Shown one piece after another: positions 25,015-33,999 of a stretch of 64,000 nucleotides of DNA (its first letter is position 1; each line of letters starts with the position of its first letter). Where the stretch lies: contig NZ_AP018498.1 in assembly GCF_003569745.1 (NCBI RefSeq), forward strand, positions 3,077,001 to 3,141,000, given 5' to 3'. Made by a program: the position numbers and the translations under genes. This DNA comes from Altererythrobacter sp. B11. GTDB taxonomy: Bacteria; Pseudomonadota; Alphaproteobacteria; Sphingomonadales; Sphingomonadaceae. Below the pieces are notes generated by a model. The model searched no databases. It was not told where the DNA came from and worked only from the letters and a program-made list of their open reading frames with translations.

Positions 25015-26805
25015 ATGACACCGCATCGCCTGCTGCTTGCCACCCTTTCGGGGGTTTCCGCCCTTGCGCTCGCGCCCTCCGCCGCCGCGCAGGCACCGGG
25101 AGAGCCCAGCGCGGTCATCGCGCCCGAATGCGCGCGCGAATGCCTGATCGCGCTTGTGCGCCAGCATATGGCGGCGCTCGAACGGCGCGATGCGTCGGCC
25201 TTGCCGCTGACGCGTGATGTGCTGTTCACCGAGAATAACGTCCCGCTCGCACCGGGCGAAGGGCTGTGGGCAACCGTCACCGATGTCGACGATAGCGGGC
25301 TCGAGGCAGCGGACCCAATCACCGGGCAGGCTGCCTGGTTCGGCTCGGTCCGCGAGAACGGCAACCCGGCCTTCTATGCCCTGCGCATGCATGTGACGTC
25401 CCAGGGCCTGATCGACGAGATCGAAACGGTGGTGCACCGCAAGACCGCCCTGCCCGCCCCCTTCGGTGACTGGCAAAACATGGAGCACTTCCCCGAATAC
25501 AACGCGGTCCTGCCCGAGACGGAACGCCGCCCGCGCGAGCGGATGCTGGCCATTGCCGATGCCTATTTCGACACGGTGGAGCTGAATGACGGGCAGGTGT
25601 TCGCCCCCTTTGCCGAGGATTGCTCACGCCTGGAAAACGGCATCAGCACCACCGCTGCACCGCAAGGCGGCAAAGGGGGCAATGCCGCCGCCATCGCCCA
25701 GGGGTGCGAGGAGCAGTTCCGGCTGGGCATCTACAAGATCAACAAGCGGATCCGGCGCCATCTGCCGCTAGTAGATGTCGAGCGAGGCGTGGTGGTGGCA
25801 TCAGGCTTCTTCGACCACGCCAACGAGTTCGACAGGTATCGCCTGACCAACGGGCGCGAGATGCGCACTGTGCTCAAATGGCCCAATTCCATCACGCTCC
25901 TGGAAGCCTTCCGCATCCGCAATGCCGAAATCCAGCGGATCGAGGCGGTGTTCACCTATGTCCCCTATTTCATGCACAATCCCTTCTGGGGGCCGGGCTC
26001 ACAGCCGCCCGAATATGCCGCGCGCCCGCGGGAATGCGATAATGGCTGCCTCAACGGGAATGTCCGCGCGCTGGTCAACGCAATGGCAGGCAGCGACGAC
26101 TGGCGCGGGCTGAACTGGTCGGATCGGGTGGGCTATGCGGAAAACAGCGTGGGCATCCGCGTGGGTGAAGGCATCTGGGCGGCAGTCGATTCCGTGGATC
26201 GGAACCCGCTCGTGGTTTCGGATGCCCAGACCGGCAGGGCCGTCTGGATCGGCCGGATCGAGGAGCACGGCCAGCCGGCGTGGGCCGCGATCACGATGGA
26301 GGCCGATGGCAAGGCGATCGGCAATGTCGATGCGCTGATCCGCCGCTCCGAATACGGCCCCCCTTATGCGGCGCCGGATGAGGCCCCTGCCTTCGCCGCC
26401 CTGCCCGCGCCGCGGCGCACAAGCCGCGCCGACATGTCCACGGTCGCGACGCAACTCTTCGCGTCCATCGAGGCGGGCGATGCGCCGGATGTGTTTGCCA
26501 GCCAGTGCCGCTGGCATGTCAACGGGCAGCAAGTGGCGCAATGCGGGGAGGTGGCGGGTATGCCCGGTCTGCCGCGGATCGGGGCGGTGCGCGATCGCCG
26601 TCTCCTCGCCATGGACGAGGAAAGCGGCCTGGCGGTCTATCGCACGTTCGAGGATGCGCCCGCCACGCAGGGCCAAGGTTATCCCGCGAGCTTTCAAGTG
26701 GTGAATGTTCTGCGCTTCGAGAACGGCAAAATCGCTGAGGTACACGCCTTCACCTCGGAACTGCCCTACGGCATGCGCCCGCCAGGCGAGGCCGCCCTCC
26801 GCTAA
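25015..26805 (+). CDS. Exported four-domain protein with A-B-A'-B' internal duplication
   Basis: About 596 residues with a signal peptide ending at PSAAAQ. Domain A (about residues 35-145) begins ECARECLIALV and has TENNVPLAPGEGLWATV; A' (about 345-450) begins ECDNGCLNGNV and has AENSVGIRVGEGIWAAV. This resembles a domain of unknown function recalled from fungal and bacterial proteins (DUF8021-like). Each A is followed by an NTF2-like B domain (AYFDTVELNDGQVFAPFAED and ATQLFASIEAGDAPDVFASQ). So a two-domain unit was duplicated within one gene. ATG 25015 has GGAGG nine bases upstream; a TTG at 25009 is an alternative. Probably co-transcribed with the quinoprotein. Confidence 0.75.
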   Translation: MTPHRLLLATLSGVSALALAPSAAAQAPGEPSAVIAPECARECLIALVRQHMAALERRDASALPLTRDVLFTENNVPLAPGEGLWATVTDVDDSGLEAADPITGQAAWFGSVRENGNPAFYALRMHVTSQGLIDEIETVVHRKTALPAPFGDWQNMEHFPEYNAVLPETERRPRERMLAIADAYFDTVELNDGQVFAPFAEDCSRLENGISTTAAPQGGKGGNAAAIAQGCEEQFRLGIYKINKRIRRHLPLVDVERGVVVASGFFDHANEFDRYRLTNGREMRTVLKWPNSITLLEAFRIRNAEIQRIEAVFTYVPYFMHNPFWGPGSQPPEYAARPRECDNGCLNGNVRALVNAMAGSDDWRGLNWSDRVGYAENSVGIRVGEGIWAAVDSVDRNPLVVSDAQTGRAVWIGRIEEHGQPAWAAITMEADGKAIGNVDALIRRSEYGPPYAAPDEAPAFAALPAPRRTSRADMSTVATQLFASIEAGDAPDVFASQCRWHVNGQQVAQCGEVAGMPGLPRIGAVRDRRLLAMDEESGLAVYRTFEDAPATQGQGYPASFQVVNVLRFENGKIAEVHAFTSELPYGMRPPGEAALR

Positions 26806-26840
26806 GCAACGCACCCACCTCTGCTTTAGCTCGATTGCCG

Positions 26841-27437
26841 TTATCGGAGCAGCGCGCGCACGCTTCCGGAAAGGAAGGCGAGCCAGTGGATCAGTCGGGC
26901 TTGAAACGCGGGGGCACTGGCGAGCCGCCCCGCGTCGCCCCGGGTAGCCGCCAAAGGGGCGGCGACGGGGTCGGGGGGGAGCAGGCAGTAGCCCTCACCA
27001 TAGATCGAGCGGATCAGCGCCCCGTCCTCTCCCAGAGCGGCGCGGAGGCGACTGATAGCCTTAGCGAGCGAGTTTTCGTGCACGATCTGGCCTGGCCAAG
27101 CCGTTTCGAGAAGGCGATACTTGCTCACTGGTCGGCCGCCTGCTTCGAGCAGGGCGATAAGCACAGCGAAGCTGCGCCGGTCGATCTGAAGCCGCTCTCC
27201 CCGATATAACACCGTGGCTGTACCGCGCTCGTAGGCAAGCGGGCCGACGACCAGCATTGCCGCTTGGCCGCGCTGCGGCTCCCCGTCGCACCCGGCATTC
27301 GCGGCGTGATATCCACCGGCGCGCGGCCTGTCTGCTCCGGTTCCCGCGCCACCACCGCCACCGTTCCCCCGGACACGCAGAGCGGAAAGGGCGGTGGGCC
27401 GCTCGCTTGCAGGAAAATAATATACGGATACATTCAT
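26841..27437 (-). CDS. Winged-helix (OmpR/ToxR-type) transcription regulator
   Basis: Up to 198 residues. The central part is a Trans_reg_C winged helix: IDRRSFAVLIALLEAGGRPV, SKYRLLETAWPGQIVHEN, SLAKAISRLRAALGED and IRSIYGEGYCLLP. There is no receiver domain. The C-terminus has a modest hydrophobic stretch (IHWLAFLSGSVRALL) that could be a weak membrane anchor, as in CadC/ToxR-like proteins, but no periplasmic sensor domain follows. The first 60 residues are low-complexity, so an ATG at 27257 is a possible alternative start; however the ATG at 27437 has an AGAGGGA site upstream. It is convergent with the quinoprotein operon and divergent from a LuxR-type gene. Confidence 0.75.
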   Translation of the reverse strand: MNVSVYYFPASERPTALSALRVRGNGGGGGAGTGADRPRAGGYHAANAGCDGEPQRGQAAMLVVGPLAYERGTATVLYRGERLQIDRRSFAVLIALLEAGGRPVSKYRLLETAWPGQIVHENSLAKAISRLRAALGEDGALIRSIYGEGYCLLPPDPVAAPLAATRGDAGRLASAPAFQARLIHWLAFLSGSVRALLR

Positions 27438-27554
27438 GCGACCACGTCCCTCTTTGGTGCGAAGGGCTGGCCGTCTGACCCGCGCTGGGAGTTGCTTACG
27501 GACACCCGATCGCTCCGGACCGTGGTGCTAAGACAGAATTGGGTCGCGTCGCGA

Positions 27555-27568
27555 CTACAATATTGTAG
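27555..27568. promoter_or_regulatory. Perfect palindrome CTACAATATTGTAG, candidate operator
   Basis: A 14-base perfect palindrome in an AT-rich patch of the divergent region between the winged-helix and LuxR-type genes, about 90 bp before the latter. Palindromes of this size often bind dimeric LuxR- or MarR-type regulators. Binding by either neighbour is an inference. Confidence 0.45.
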
Positions 27569-27658
27569 ATATTGGCCGGTCGCCCCAGCCGGCAGCGGCA
27601 GCGTCAGCGGGAAGTCAGGTGCAGAGAGGGACGGGGATTGCCGAGATCGGGTGAACTC

Positions 27659-28747
27659 ATGCAATCTGCAGGCCTCTTTCGGGAGGCGGCGCTCGGCCTC
27701 GTGCCTTGGGAGAATGCTCTCAACACCTTCGCCGACGCTCTTAATTCCCGCACCGGACAACTGATCGCCATCGGGCGCCGCTCGCTAGTGCCGCTCAACA
27801 TCATGACTCGCTTGCCCAGCGAAGCGACCGGTGAGTTCCTCGCAGTGGGCGGCGGCGATCCGCACATCAATTCTCGCGTACGCGCGGGCCTCGCGGCCGG
27901 TGAGATGGAGTTCCGGGACCAAGGCGACTTCACGCCCGAGCAGGACCGGCTGCGCTCGCCCGAATTCGGCGACTGGATCGACCGGAACGGGATCGGCTAC
28001 ACTTGCATCACCAACCTGCGGAAACGCAGCGACGAACTGATCGGGCTGGCCGCTTTGCGCACGGTCGCACAAGGTGAGATGCATAGCGCTGAAAAACGCG
28101 CCTTCCGCCTGCTCTCCGGCCACGCACGCGCAGCGGTGATCCTGCGCAATTCGGTGGAGGACCAGGCGCTTCACGTGCTCGCCGCCACGCTCGACCAGTT
28201 GGAGACCGCCGCGGCAATCGTCGATATCGCCGGCAATGTGCGAGCACTGACCGAGCGCGGAGAAACGGTGGTGGCGGGCGGACGTTTCCTGCGGCTGGTG
28301 CAGGGGCGGCTGCATCCGCAGCGGCCGGAACACCGAGCCCAGTTCGACGCGATGCTGCGCCGCGCACTGCAATCGCGTGAAGGGGTGGATATCCCACCGC
28401 CCGGCCCGATGGTGCTGACCGACTGTGACGGGAGGGCGATGGCACTCGAGATCCTGCCGCTGCCGGGCGGACACAGCTTCACCTTCGCCGCCGCGGCGAT
28501 GCTCGTTTTCCGCGGGGAGAGCCCAACCACACTGCGCCGAATGCAGATCGCCGCCGAGCTTTACGGCCTTACTCCTGCAGAATGCCGGGTGGCCGAACAT
28601 CTCCTGCAGGGGCGTGCGCCAGTGGAGATTGCGCGTCTCGCGCATGTTTCGGTCGGCACCGTGCGCAATCACGTCCACCGCATCCTGGCGAAGAGCGGCT
28701 GTGCCAGCCAAGTGGAGTTCCTCGCCGCGATCGGCCGCTATGGCTGA
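27659..28747 (+). CDS. LuxR-family transcription regulator
   Basis: 362-residue regulator with a C-terminal LuxR/FixJ-type helix-turn-helix: LTPAECRVAEHLLQGRAPVE then IARLAHVSVGTVRNHVHRIL and KSGCASQVEFLAAI. The first 200 residues have no receiver domain and look like a PAS/GAF-type sensor region; the layout (sensor, then HTH) recurs in many sphingomonad regulators with unknown signals. ATG 27659 was chosen; a TTG at 27638 with GAGAGGGACGGGGA ahead would add seven residues. Because it neighbours the quinoprotein operons, it is a candidate for their control. Confidence 0.82.
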   Translation: MQSAGLFREAALGLVPWENALNTFADALNSRTGQLIAIGRRSLVPLNIMTRLPSEATGEFLAVGGGDPHINSRVRAGLAAGEMEFRDQGDFTPEQDRLRSPEFGDWIDRNGIGYTCITNLRKRSDELIGLAALRTVAQGEMHSAEKRAFRLLSGHARAAVILRNSVEDQALHVLAATLDQLETAAAIVDIAGNVRALTERGETVVAGGRFLRLVQGRLHPQRPEHRAQFDAMLRRALQSREGVDIPPPGPMVLTDCDGRAMALEILPLPGGHSFTFAAAAMLVFRGESPTTLRRMQIAAELYGLTPAECRVAEHLLQGRAPVEIARLAHVSVGTVRNHVHRILAKSGCASQVEFLAAIGRYG

Positions 28748-28883
28748 GCGCGGGTTGCGCCGGCATAATCGAACTCGTTTGCGCTTTTCCTGCCACGCAG
28801 CCTGACGCAGACAATCGTCGGCTTCCGGGCACAATCTCCCTCGCGCATCGCGCTTGATCGCAAGAATGAGGATAAGACGATAG

Positions 28884-29795
28884 ATGCTGTCTCGCTTCTC
28901 TCTGTATTTCGATGAGGTCGCGCGTTGCGGGTCGATCCGCCGGGCGTCGGATAATCTGAACATCACCCCCTCAGCTATCGATCGTCAGATCCTGTTGATG
29001 GAAGAGAAGCTCGGCGTCCCGCTCTTCGAGCGGATGCCCAAGGGTTTGCGGCTGACTGCCGCCGGAGAAGTGCTGGTCGCGGCAGTGCGCCGCTGGCGCC
29101 GCGATTTGCGCAACGTCGAGGCACAGATCGACGAGATGCGCGGTCTGCGACGGGGAGAAGTAAGTGTCGCGCTCGTCGAGGGCAGCGGCAATTTCGTCAC
29201 CCGCAGCCTCGAGGAATTCGCAAGGCGCTATCCGGGGATCGTCTTTCATATGCACCAGATGATCTCGCAGGAGGTCGTCGATAGCGTCCTGAGCGGCGAA
29301 GCCGATATCGGTCTGGGCTTCAATCCGCCCGACCGCCATGACCTGCGGGTCGAGCAGGCAATGATTTACCAGGTCGGGGCAATCATGCGCCCGGATCACC
29401 CGCTGGCAAAAAAGGCAGAGGTGACACTCTCCGAATGCGGTGAACACCCGCTCGTCGGACCGGACAGGTCAAACGCAATGAGGACAATTCTCAACAATGC
29501 ATGGTCCGCGAGCGTCGGCGAGCTTCCCCGCTTCAGCGCCGCGGCCAGCTCGGTCACGCTGATAAAGTCGCTCGTCATGCATGGCGCGGGTATCGGCTTT
29601 CTCACCCCGATCGAGGTCGAAGCCGAACTCGAGGCGGGAGAGCTCCATTTTGCGATGATCGCCCATACCAAACTACCGCTTTCCGCGCTGACCTTGATCA
29701 GCGCATCTGGCCGCGCGCAGTCCGCCGCAACATCCGTGCTCATCCAGCACCTGGCTGCAGCGATGATGAGGGGAAGCGCACCACATCTCGGGTAA
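28884..29795 (+). CDS. LysR-type transcription regulator (copy 1)
   Basis: 303-residue LysR regulator. The N-terminal winged helix (FDEVARCGSIRRASDNLNI, TPSAIDRQILLMEEKLGVPL, FERMPKGLRLTAAGEVLV) is followed by a periplasmic-binding-like effector domain. It is clearly paralogous to the LysR encoded at 62412-63350; both share SAIDRQI, PLFER and GLRLTAAGE. AGGAT lies upstream of the ATG. It sits just ahead of, and in the same direction as, the ABC transporter genes, so it probably controls the uptake module. The ligand could be a purine or nucleoside, from context only. Confidence 0.9.
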   Translation: MLSRFSLYFDEVARCGSIRRASDNLNITPSAIDRQILLMEEKLGVPLFERMPKGLRLTAAGEVLVAAVRRWRRDLRNVEAQIDEMRGLRRGEVSVALVEGSGNFVTRSLEEFARRYPGIVFHMHQMISQEVVDSVLSGEADIGLGFNPPDRHDLRVEQAMIYQVGAIMRPDHPLAKKAEVTLSECGEHPLVGPDRSNAMRTILNNAWSASVGELPRFSAAASSVTLIKSLVMHGAGIGFLTPIEVEAELEAGELHFAMIAHTKLPLSALTLISASGRAQSAATSVLIQHLAAAMMRGSAPHLG

Positions 29796-29921
29796 GGCTC
29801 CCTGTGCAGTTTTTTCGAATGGCACCCCTAGCAAATTAAACTGGATTCGAACGCCTTTGTTGCGCAGCATCATCCCGCGGCAGGACGGCGGTTGGCGGCC
29901 GGACTGCACTGGGAGCATCCA

Positions 29922-30965
29922 TTGCTGAATAACACGAGACGAGACTTGCTTCGTAACGCGCCGATGCTGGGCGCGGCGATGGCGTTGGGCGCCTGCGGGG
30001 GATCAGGCGCGGCCAAAGCGAAAGGCGGCACGCTTGGTCCCGTCCGCACGGTCACCTGGGCCGTCGGCACCACCGGTTCGGACTTCGTGACGGATATTTC
30101 AGTGGGTGCCGCCGATGCCGCGGATATGCTCGGCTGGCGCTTTGACCGGATCCTCAATGCGCTGGCGACACCGGATGCGCATATCAACGCCATTCGCACG
30201 GCGGTGACCTCGCGCGCCGACGTGGTCCTCACAGTGGACTGGTATCAGGCCGTGATCGACGAGATTGCTGCCGGGCAGAAGGGCGGCACCCATTTTGCCG
30301 TCGTAAATTCTGCCAACAATCCCGCGGAGCTCGAGAAGCTGAATGTGCCCTTCGTGGGCCTGACGCCAAAGATCACTGGCAAGCTGATGGGGCGCCATAT
30401 CGCTGACGAGCTGGCGGCCCGGGGCATTTCCCAAGGAAGCGTGCTGGTGGGTAATCCATTTCCCGGCTCGCTCAACGTGGAAGAGCGCATTGCCGGCGTG
30501 CGCGAGGGGCTCGCGGAAGTCACGGGCGGCTTGCGGATGGTGACCTTCCCCGACAATGCCGCGACCGATTCCGCCCTCGCAGTCGGCCTCTACAAGGCCA
30601 AGATCACTGAGACCGCCGATGTGGTGGCACATGCGGCGGCAGGGGGCGAAATGTCCACCATACCCCTGACCAAGGCGCTCGCCGAACTCGGTAAACGAGC
30701 GTCCGGCACGGTGGTTGGAGGCTGGGTCAGCAGCCTCAAATCACTCACTCTGCTCAAGAATGGCGAGCTCACCTTCGCGCTCGATGAGAACCTGTATTAC
30801 CAAGGGTTCCTGGCCGTCCTCGCATCATGGTCGATGCTTGAGCGTGGCATGCCTGCGGGAGACATCTCCCCCGGCTTTCAATGGGTCACACCCAAAAGTG
30901 TCGACGCGGTGATCGACAGCTATCAGCGCCGCAAGGCGGCGGCGGAAGCTTATGGCTTATCATGA
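29922..30965 (+). CDS. ABC transporter substrate-binding lipoprotein (RbsB-like), Tat-type signal
   Basis: 347-residue periplasmic binding protein of the ribose/nucleoside type (Peripl_BP_4-like). The N-terminus has a twin-arginine motif NTRRDLLRN followed by a hydrophobic stretch and lipobox ALGAC, suggesting export by Tat and lipid anchoring. The start is set at TTG 29922, six bases after GGGAG; a TTG at 29892 is possible. Core features include the TSRADVVLTVDW and NVPFVGLTPKITGKLMG strands. It precedes the ATPase and permease genes of the same transporter. Ligand not determined; sugar-like or nucleoside-like compounds are typical of the family. Confidence 0.82.
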   Translation: MLNNTRRDLLRNAPMLGAAMALGACGGSGAAKAKGGTLGPVRTVTWAVGTTGSDFVTDISVGAADAADMLGWRFDRILNALATPDAHINAIRTAVTSRADVVLTVDWYQAVIDEIAAGQKGGTHFAVVNSANNPAELEKLNVPFVGLTPKITGKLMGRHIADELAARGISQGSVLVGNPFPGSLNVEERIAGVREGLAEVTGGLRMVTFPDNAATDSALAVGLYKAKITETADVVAHAAAGGEMSTIPLTKALAELGKRASGTVVGGWVSSLKSLTLLKNGELTFALDENLYYQGFLAVLASWSMLERGMPAGDISPGFQWVTPKSVDAVIDSYQRRKAAAEAYGLS

Positions 30966-31791
30966 CTTCACCGACCCCGCGGGCGCAGCCGTGGCGAGCG
31001 GAGGCCACAGGCTCATGACCCGGTCTTCCGAGCCCATCGTCAGCGTGCGCAATGCCTCGCGCCATTTCGGACATGTCACCGCGCTGGACGACGTTTCGCT
31101 CGATCTCCACACAGGCGAAGTTACTGCTTTGCTAGGCGACAACGGCGCCGGCAAATCGACCTTCATCACCATGCTTTCCGGAGTGTTCCCGCCGAGTTCG
31201 GGCGAGATCCTGCTGGAGGGGCGCTCCGTGCGGTTCGCCAGCCCCCTGGATGCACGCAATGCCGGGATCGCGACCGTATTCCAGGGCCTGTCTCTCATCG
31301 AGGATCGCAGCATTGCCGAGAACCTGTTCCTCGGCTGCGAGCCGGTGCGGTTCGGCTTCCTGCTCGACCGCAAACGAATGGTCCGTCAGGCGCGGGAAAT
31401 CCTCGCCCAGCTCAAGGTCAACCTTCCGCCCGTCACCACCAGTGTGCGCTATCTGTCTGGCGGGCAGCGGCAGGCTGTGGCCGTGGCGCGCACGATCGTT
31501 CGAGGCAGCAAGCTGGTGATCATGGACGAACCGACTGCGGCGCTCGGCGTGCGGGAGACGGCCAAGGTGCTCGATCTGATCCGCCGCCTGCGCGACCAGG
31601 GCAATGCCGTGCTGCTGATCAGCCACAACATGGACGACGTTTTCGCCGTGGCTGATCGCGCAGCGGTGCTGCGGCTCGGCCGCAAGGTTGCAGACCTCTC
31701 CCTCGCCGACGTCACCAAGGAGCAGATCGTCAGCTTGGTAATGGGCGGGGACGGTGGAATTGCTCCGGCTACGAGCGAGTACGCGCAATGA
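30952..31791 (+). CDS. ABC transporter ATP-binding protein, single domain
   Basis: 279-residue ATPase of the carbohydrate/nucleoside uptake type. Walker A is GDNGAGKST, the signature is LSGGQRQAVAVAR and Walker B is LVIMDEPTAALG, with the switch His in LLISHNMDDV. RbsA-type proteins usually have two such domains in about 500 residues; this one has a single domain and so would work as a homodimer, as in the FrcA-like group. ATG 30952 overlaps the binding-protein gene by 14 bp; an ATG at 31015 with GGAGG upstream is a good alternative. It overlaps the permease start by four bases. Confidence 0.92.
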   Translation: MAYHDFTDPAGAAVASGGHRLMTRSSEPIVSVRNASRHFGHVTALDDVSLDLHTGEVTALLGDNGAGKSTFITMLSGVFPPSSGEILLEGRSVRFASPLDARNAGIATVFQGLSLIEDRSIAENLFLGCEPVRFGFLLDRKRMVRQAREILAQLKVNLPPVTTSVRYLSGGQRQAVAVARTIVRGSKLVIMDEPTAALGVRETAKVLDLIRRLRDQGNAVLLISHNMDDVFAVADRAAVLRLGRKVADLSLADVTKEQIVSLVMGGDGGIAPATSEYAQ

Positions 31792-32795
31792 GCGGTACGA
31801 CACTCGCCAACTTGCTGAACCGCCAGAGTGCCATGTTCGTGGTTATCGTGGCGCTCTTCATCGCCTTCGCAACGAATTCGCCGCATTTCCTGGACAGCCA
31901 GACCCAGTTCGAAATCCTGCGTATCGCAGCCTTTACGCTGATTATCGGCCTCCCGCTGACCTATCTGGTGATCGCCGGTGAAGTCGATCTGTCGATCGGT
32001 TCGAATTACGGCTTGTGTAGTGTCGTGACCGCGATGGCGATCGTTGAGTGGGGCTGGAATCCCTGGCTGGCCGCGTTGCTAGCCCTCGCGCTCGGCACTG
32101 TGATCGGGTTGTTCAACGGCCTGATGACGGTGAAGCTGAGAGTCCCCTCATTCATCCTCACAATCGGCATGCTAAGCCTGCTGCGCGGCCTGGCGCTGGT
32201 TATCACCATGGGGCTTTCGATCGACATTCCCGCCGAATATGCCAGTTCGTTCTTCGATGTGGCGGGCGGCAAAATCGGCCCGGTCCCCGTGCAGGTGCTG
32301 TGGGCGCTCGCAGCCTTTACGATCAGCGGTTTCGTGTTGCGCTATACCCTGTTCGGCGCCCGGCTTTACGCCACCGGCGGAAACGTCAAGGCAGCGCTGC
32401 AAATGGGTGTTAACCCCGGACGCATCAAGATCTGGACCTTCACCATCCTGGGCACGGCCTGCGGCCTGGCGGGTGCGCTGACAACTGGTTGGCTACGCAT
32501 CGGTGCTCCTAACACCGGGGCTGGAGGCGAGCTGGCGATCATCGCAGCGGTGATCATCGGCGGCGCGGCCATCACCGGCGGGATCGGAACCGCCACGGGC
32601 ACGCTTCTCGGCGCGCTCATCGTCAGCATGCTCCAGACCGGGCTCGTACTGGTCGGCGTCCAGGGCAATTGGGTCCAGGTCTATGTCGGCCTGCTGATCG
32701 TGCTTGCCGCCGCGCTTGAGCCCTATCTTCGGCCGGACGGCCGGTTGAGCCAATGGCTAGCCGGCTTCGGGCGGCGAAGTAGCGAGCCGGGCTGA
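31788..32795 (+). CDS. ABC transporter permease (RbsC-like)
   Basis: 335-residue inner-membrane permease with about nine hydrophobic segments. It has the family markers LVIAGEVDLSIGS, VPSFILTIGMLSLLRGLAL and GGAAITGGIGTATGTLLGAL. Its ATG overlaps the ATPase stop (ATGA). With the preceding two genes it forms a complete importer of the ribose/purine-nucleoside superfamily. No second permease gene is present, so it probably acts as a homodimer. Confidence 0.93.
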   Translation: MSGTTLANLLNRQSAMFVVIVALFIAFATNSPHFLDSQTQFEILRIAAFTLIIGLPLTYLVIAGEVDLSIGSNYGLCSVVTAMAIVEWGWNPWLAALLALALGTVIGLFNGLMTVKLRVPSFILTIGMLSLLRGLALVITMGLSIDIPAEYASSFFDVAGGKIGPVPVQVLWALAAFTISGFVLRYTLFGARLYATGGNVKAALQMGVNPGRIKIWTFTILGTACGLAGALTTGWLRIGAPNTGAGGELAIIAAVIIGGAAITGGIGTATGTLLGALIVSMLQTGLVLVGVQGNWVQVYVGLLIVLAAALEPYLRPDGRLSQWLAGFGRRSSEPG

Positions 32796-32877
32796 CCCGC
32801 CCGGACCCGCTCCGGCCGCCCAGCGCGGCACACCACATCGTTACATCCATTCACTGCATTGCGAGGTACCTCCCGCC

Positions 32878-33924
32878 ATGTCGAAAGTCGACTTGCGCTA
32901 CGAAGAAGCCGAAACTGTCCGGGTCGAGGAGATCCCTGTCATCGACTTCGGCAAATTCCTGAAGGGTGGCGCCGAAGATCGCGCTGCGATCGCCGCGCAA
33001 ATCGGTGAAGCCTGCGAGCGGATCGGGTTCTTCTACATCGTGAATCACGGCGTACCGGATGCGGTGCGGGAAGCCGTGCTGTCGGAAGCCCGCTCGTTCT
33101 TCGCCCGCTCGTTTGACGAGAAGATGAAGTCAGCTCCGATAGAGGACGGGCAATGGTGCGGATACGTGCCGCCGCGCGGCGCGACCGAAGGTACCAAGCC
33201 GGGCGGCTCCCTGCGACCCGAAGCCGGCAAGTCGCGCGTGTCAGGTGGCACGCTCGAGCAGTTCAACATGATGCGCGTGCTGCTCGCCAGCGATCCGAAT
33301 TTCGGTAATGGCGATCCGGCCTTCCAGCGCAATCTATGGCCGGCGGGGGCGCCGAACTTCGTGGAGACGATGATCGTCAACCAGCGGGCGCTGCTCGCGC
33401 TCAGCCAGGAACTGATGGCCGCCTTCTCCTTGGCCTTGGGGCTGGAGGAGGATTACTTCTCCCGCTTTCACAAGAGCCCGCTCTCAACGTTCGGACTCAA
33501 CTTCTATCCCGCTCCTCGTCAAGACCTTCAGGGCGGGTCGGATGTCGGCGTGGGTGCGCATTGCGACGCTTCCACCTTCACCGTGTTGCTGCAGGACGAT
33601 GTCGGCGGTCTGGAAGTACAGGAAGCGAGCGGGCGCTGGATCTCCGCGCCTTATGTGCCCGGCGCCTATATCATCAATATCGGCGACACGATGATGGGCT
33701 GGACCAACGGCCACTTCGTCTCGACGCTCCACCGCGTAGTCAGCCGCAAGCCCGTGGATCGCTACTCCGCCACGCTCTTTATGAACCCTGATATCGATGT
33801 GACAGTCGAACCGCACAAGAACTTCATCACCGATGAAAATCCTGCGCAATTCGAGCCGTTCAATAACGAAGAATACATGAAACGGTTCTTCGTCAAATTT
33901 TACGACAACATGTTCAAATCATAA
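32878..33924 (+). CDS. 2-oxoglutarate/Fe(II) oxygenase, isopenicillin N synthase family (copy 1)
   Basis: 348-residue cytoplasmic oxygenase. The N-terminal DIOX_N part has IPVIDFGKFL and CERIGFFYIVNHGVP; the catalytic core has AHCDASTFT (His228, Asp230) and STLHRVV (His285), followed by an RYSATLF element that binds 2-oxoglutarate. The fungal thymine 7-hydroxylase belongs to this wider family, so a nucleobase or modified purine substrate is plausible beside a purine catabolism locus, but this is only an inference. A GAGG site precedes the ATG. It lies between an ABC importer and a TonB-dependent receptor. Confidence 0.9.
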   Translation: MSKVDLRYEEAETVRVEEIPVIDFGKFLKGGAEDRAAIAAQIGEACERIGFFYIVNHGVPDAVREAVLSEARSFFARSFDEKMKSAPIEDGQWCGYVPPRGATEGTKPGGSLRPEAGKSRVSGGTLEQFNMMRVLLASDPNFGNGDPAFQRNLWPAGAPNFVETMIVNQRALLALSQELMAAFSLALGLEEDYFSRFHKSPLSTFGLNFYPAPRQDLQGGSDVGVGAHCDASTFTVLLQDDVGGLEVQEASGRWISAPYVPGAYIINIGDTMMGWTNGHFVSTLHRVVSRKPVDRYSATLFMNPDIDVTVEPHKNFITDENPAQFEPFNNEEYMKRFFVKFYDNMFKS

Positions 33925-33999
33925 TATTAAATAATTTTATGACCCTGGGGAGGGTTCTGCTGAAGCTTGGGCAGCGAAATAATCAAGTGAGGGAACGTT

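Noticed and set aside
22760-25096. 778-codon open frame antisense to the second PQQ dehydrogenase
   Set aside because: Codon mirror of a confidently identified gene; the product has no recognisable motif.
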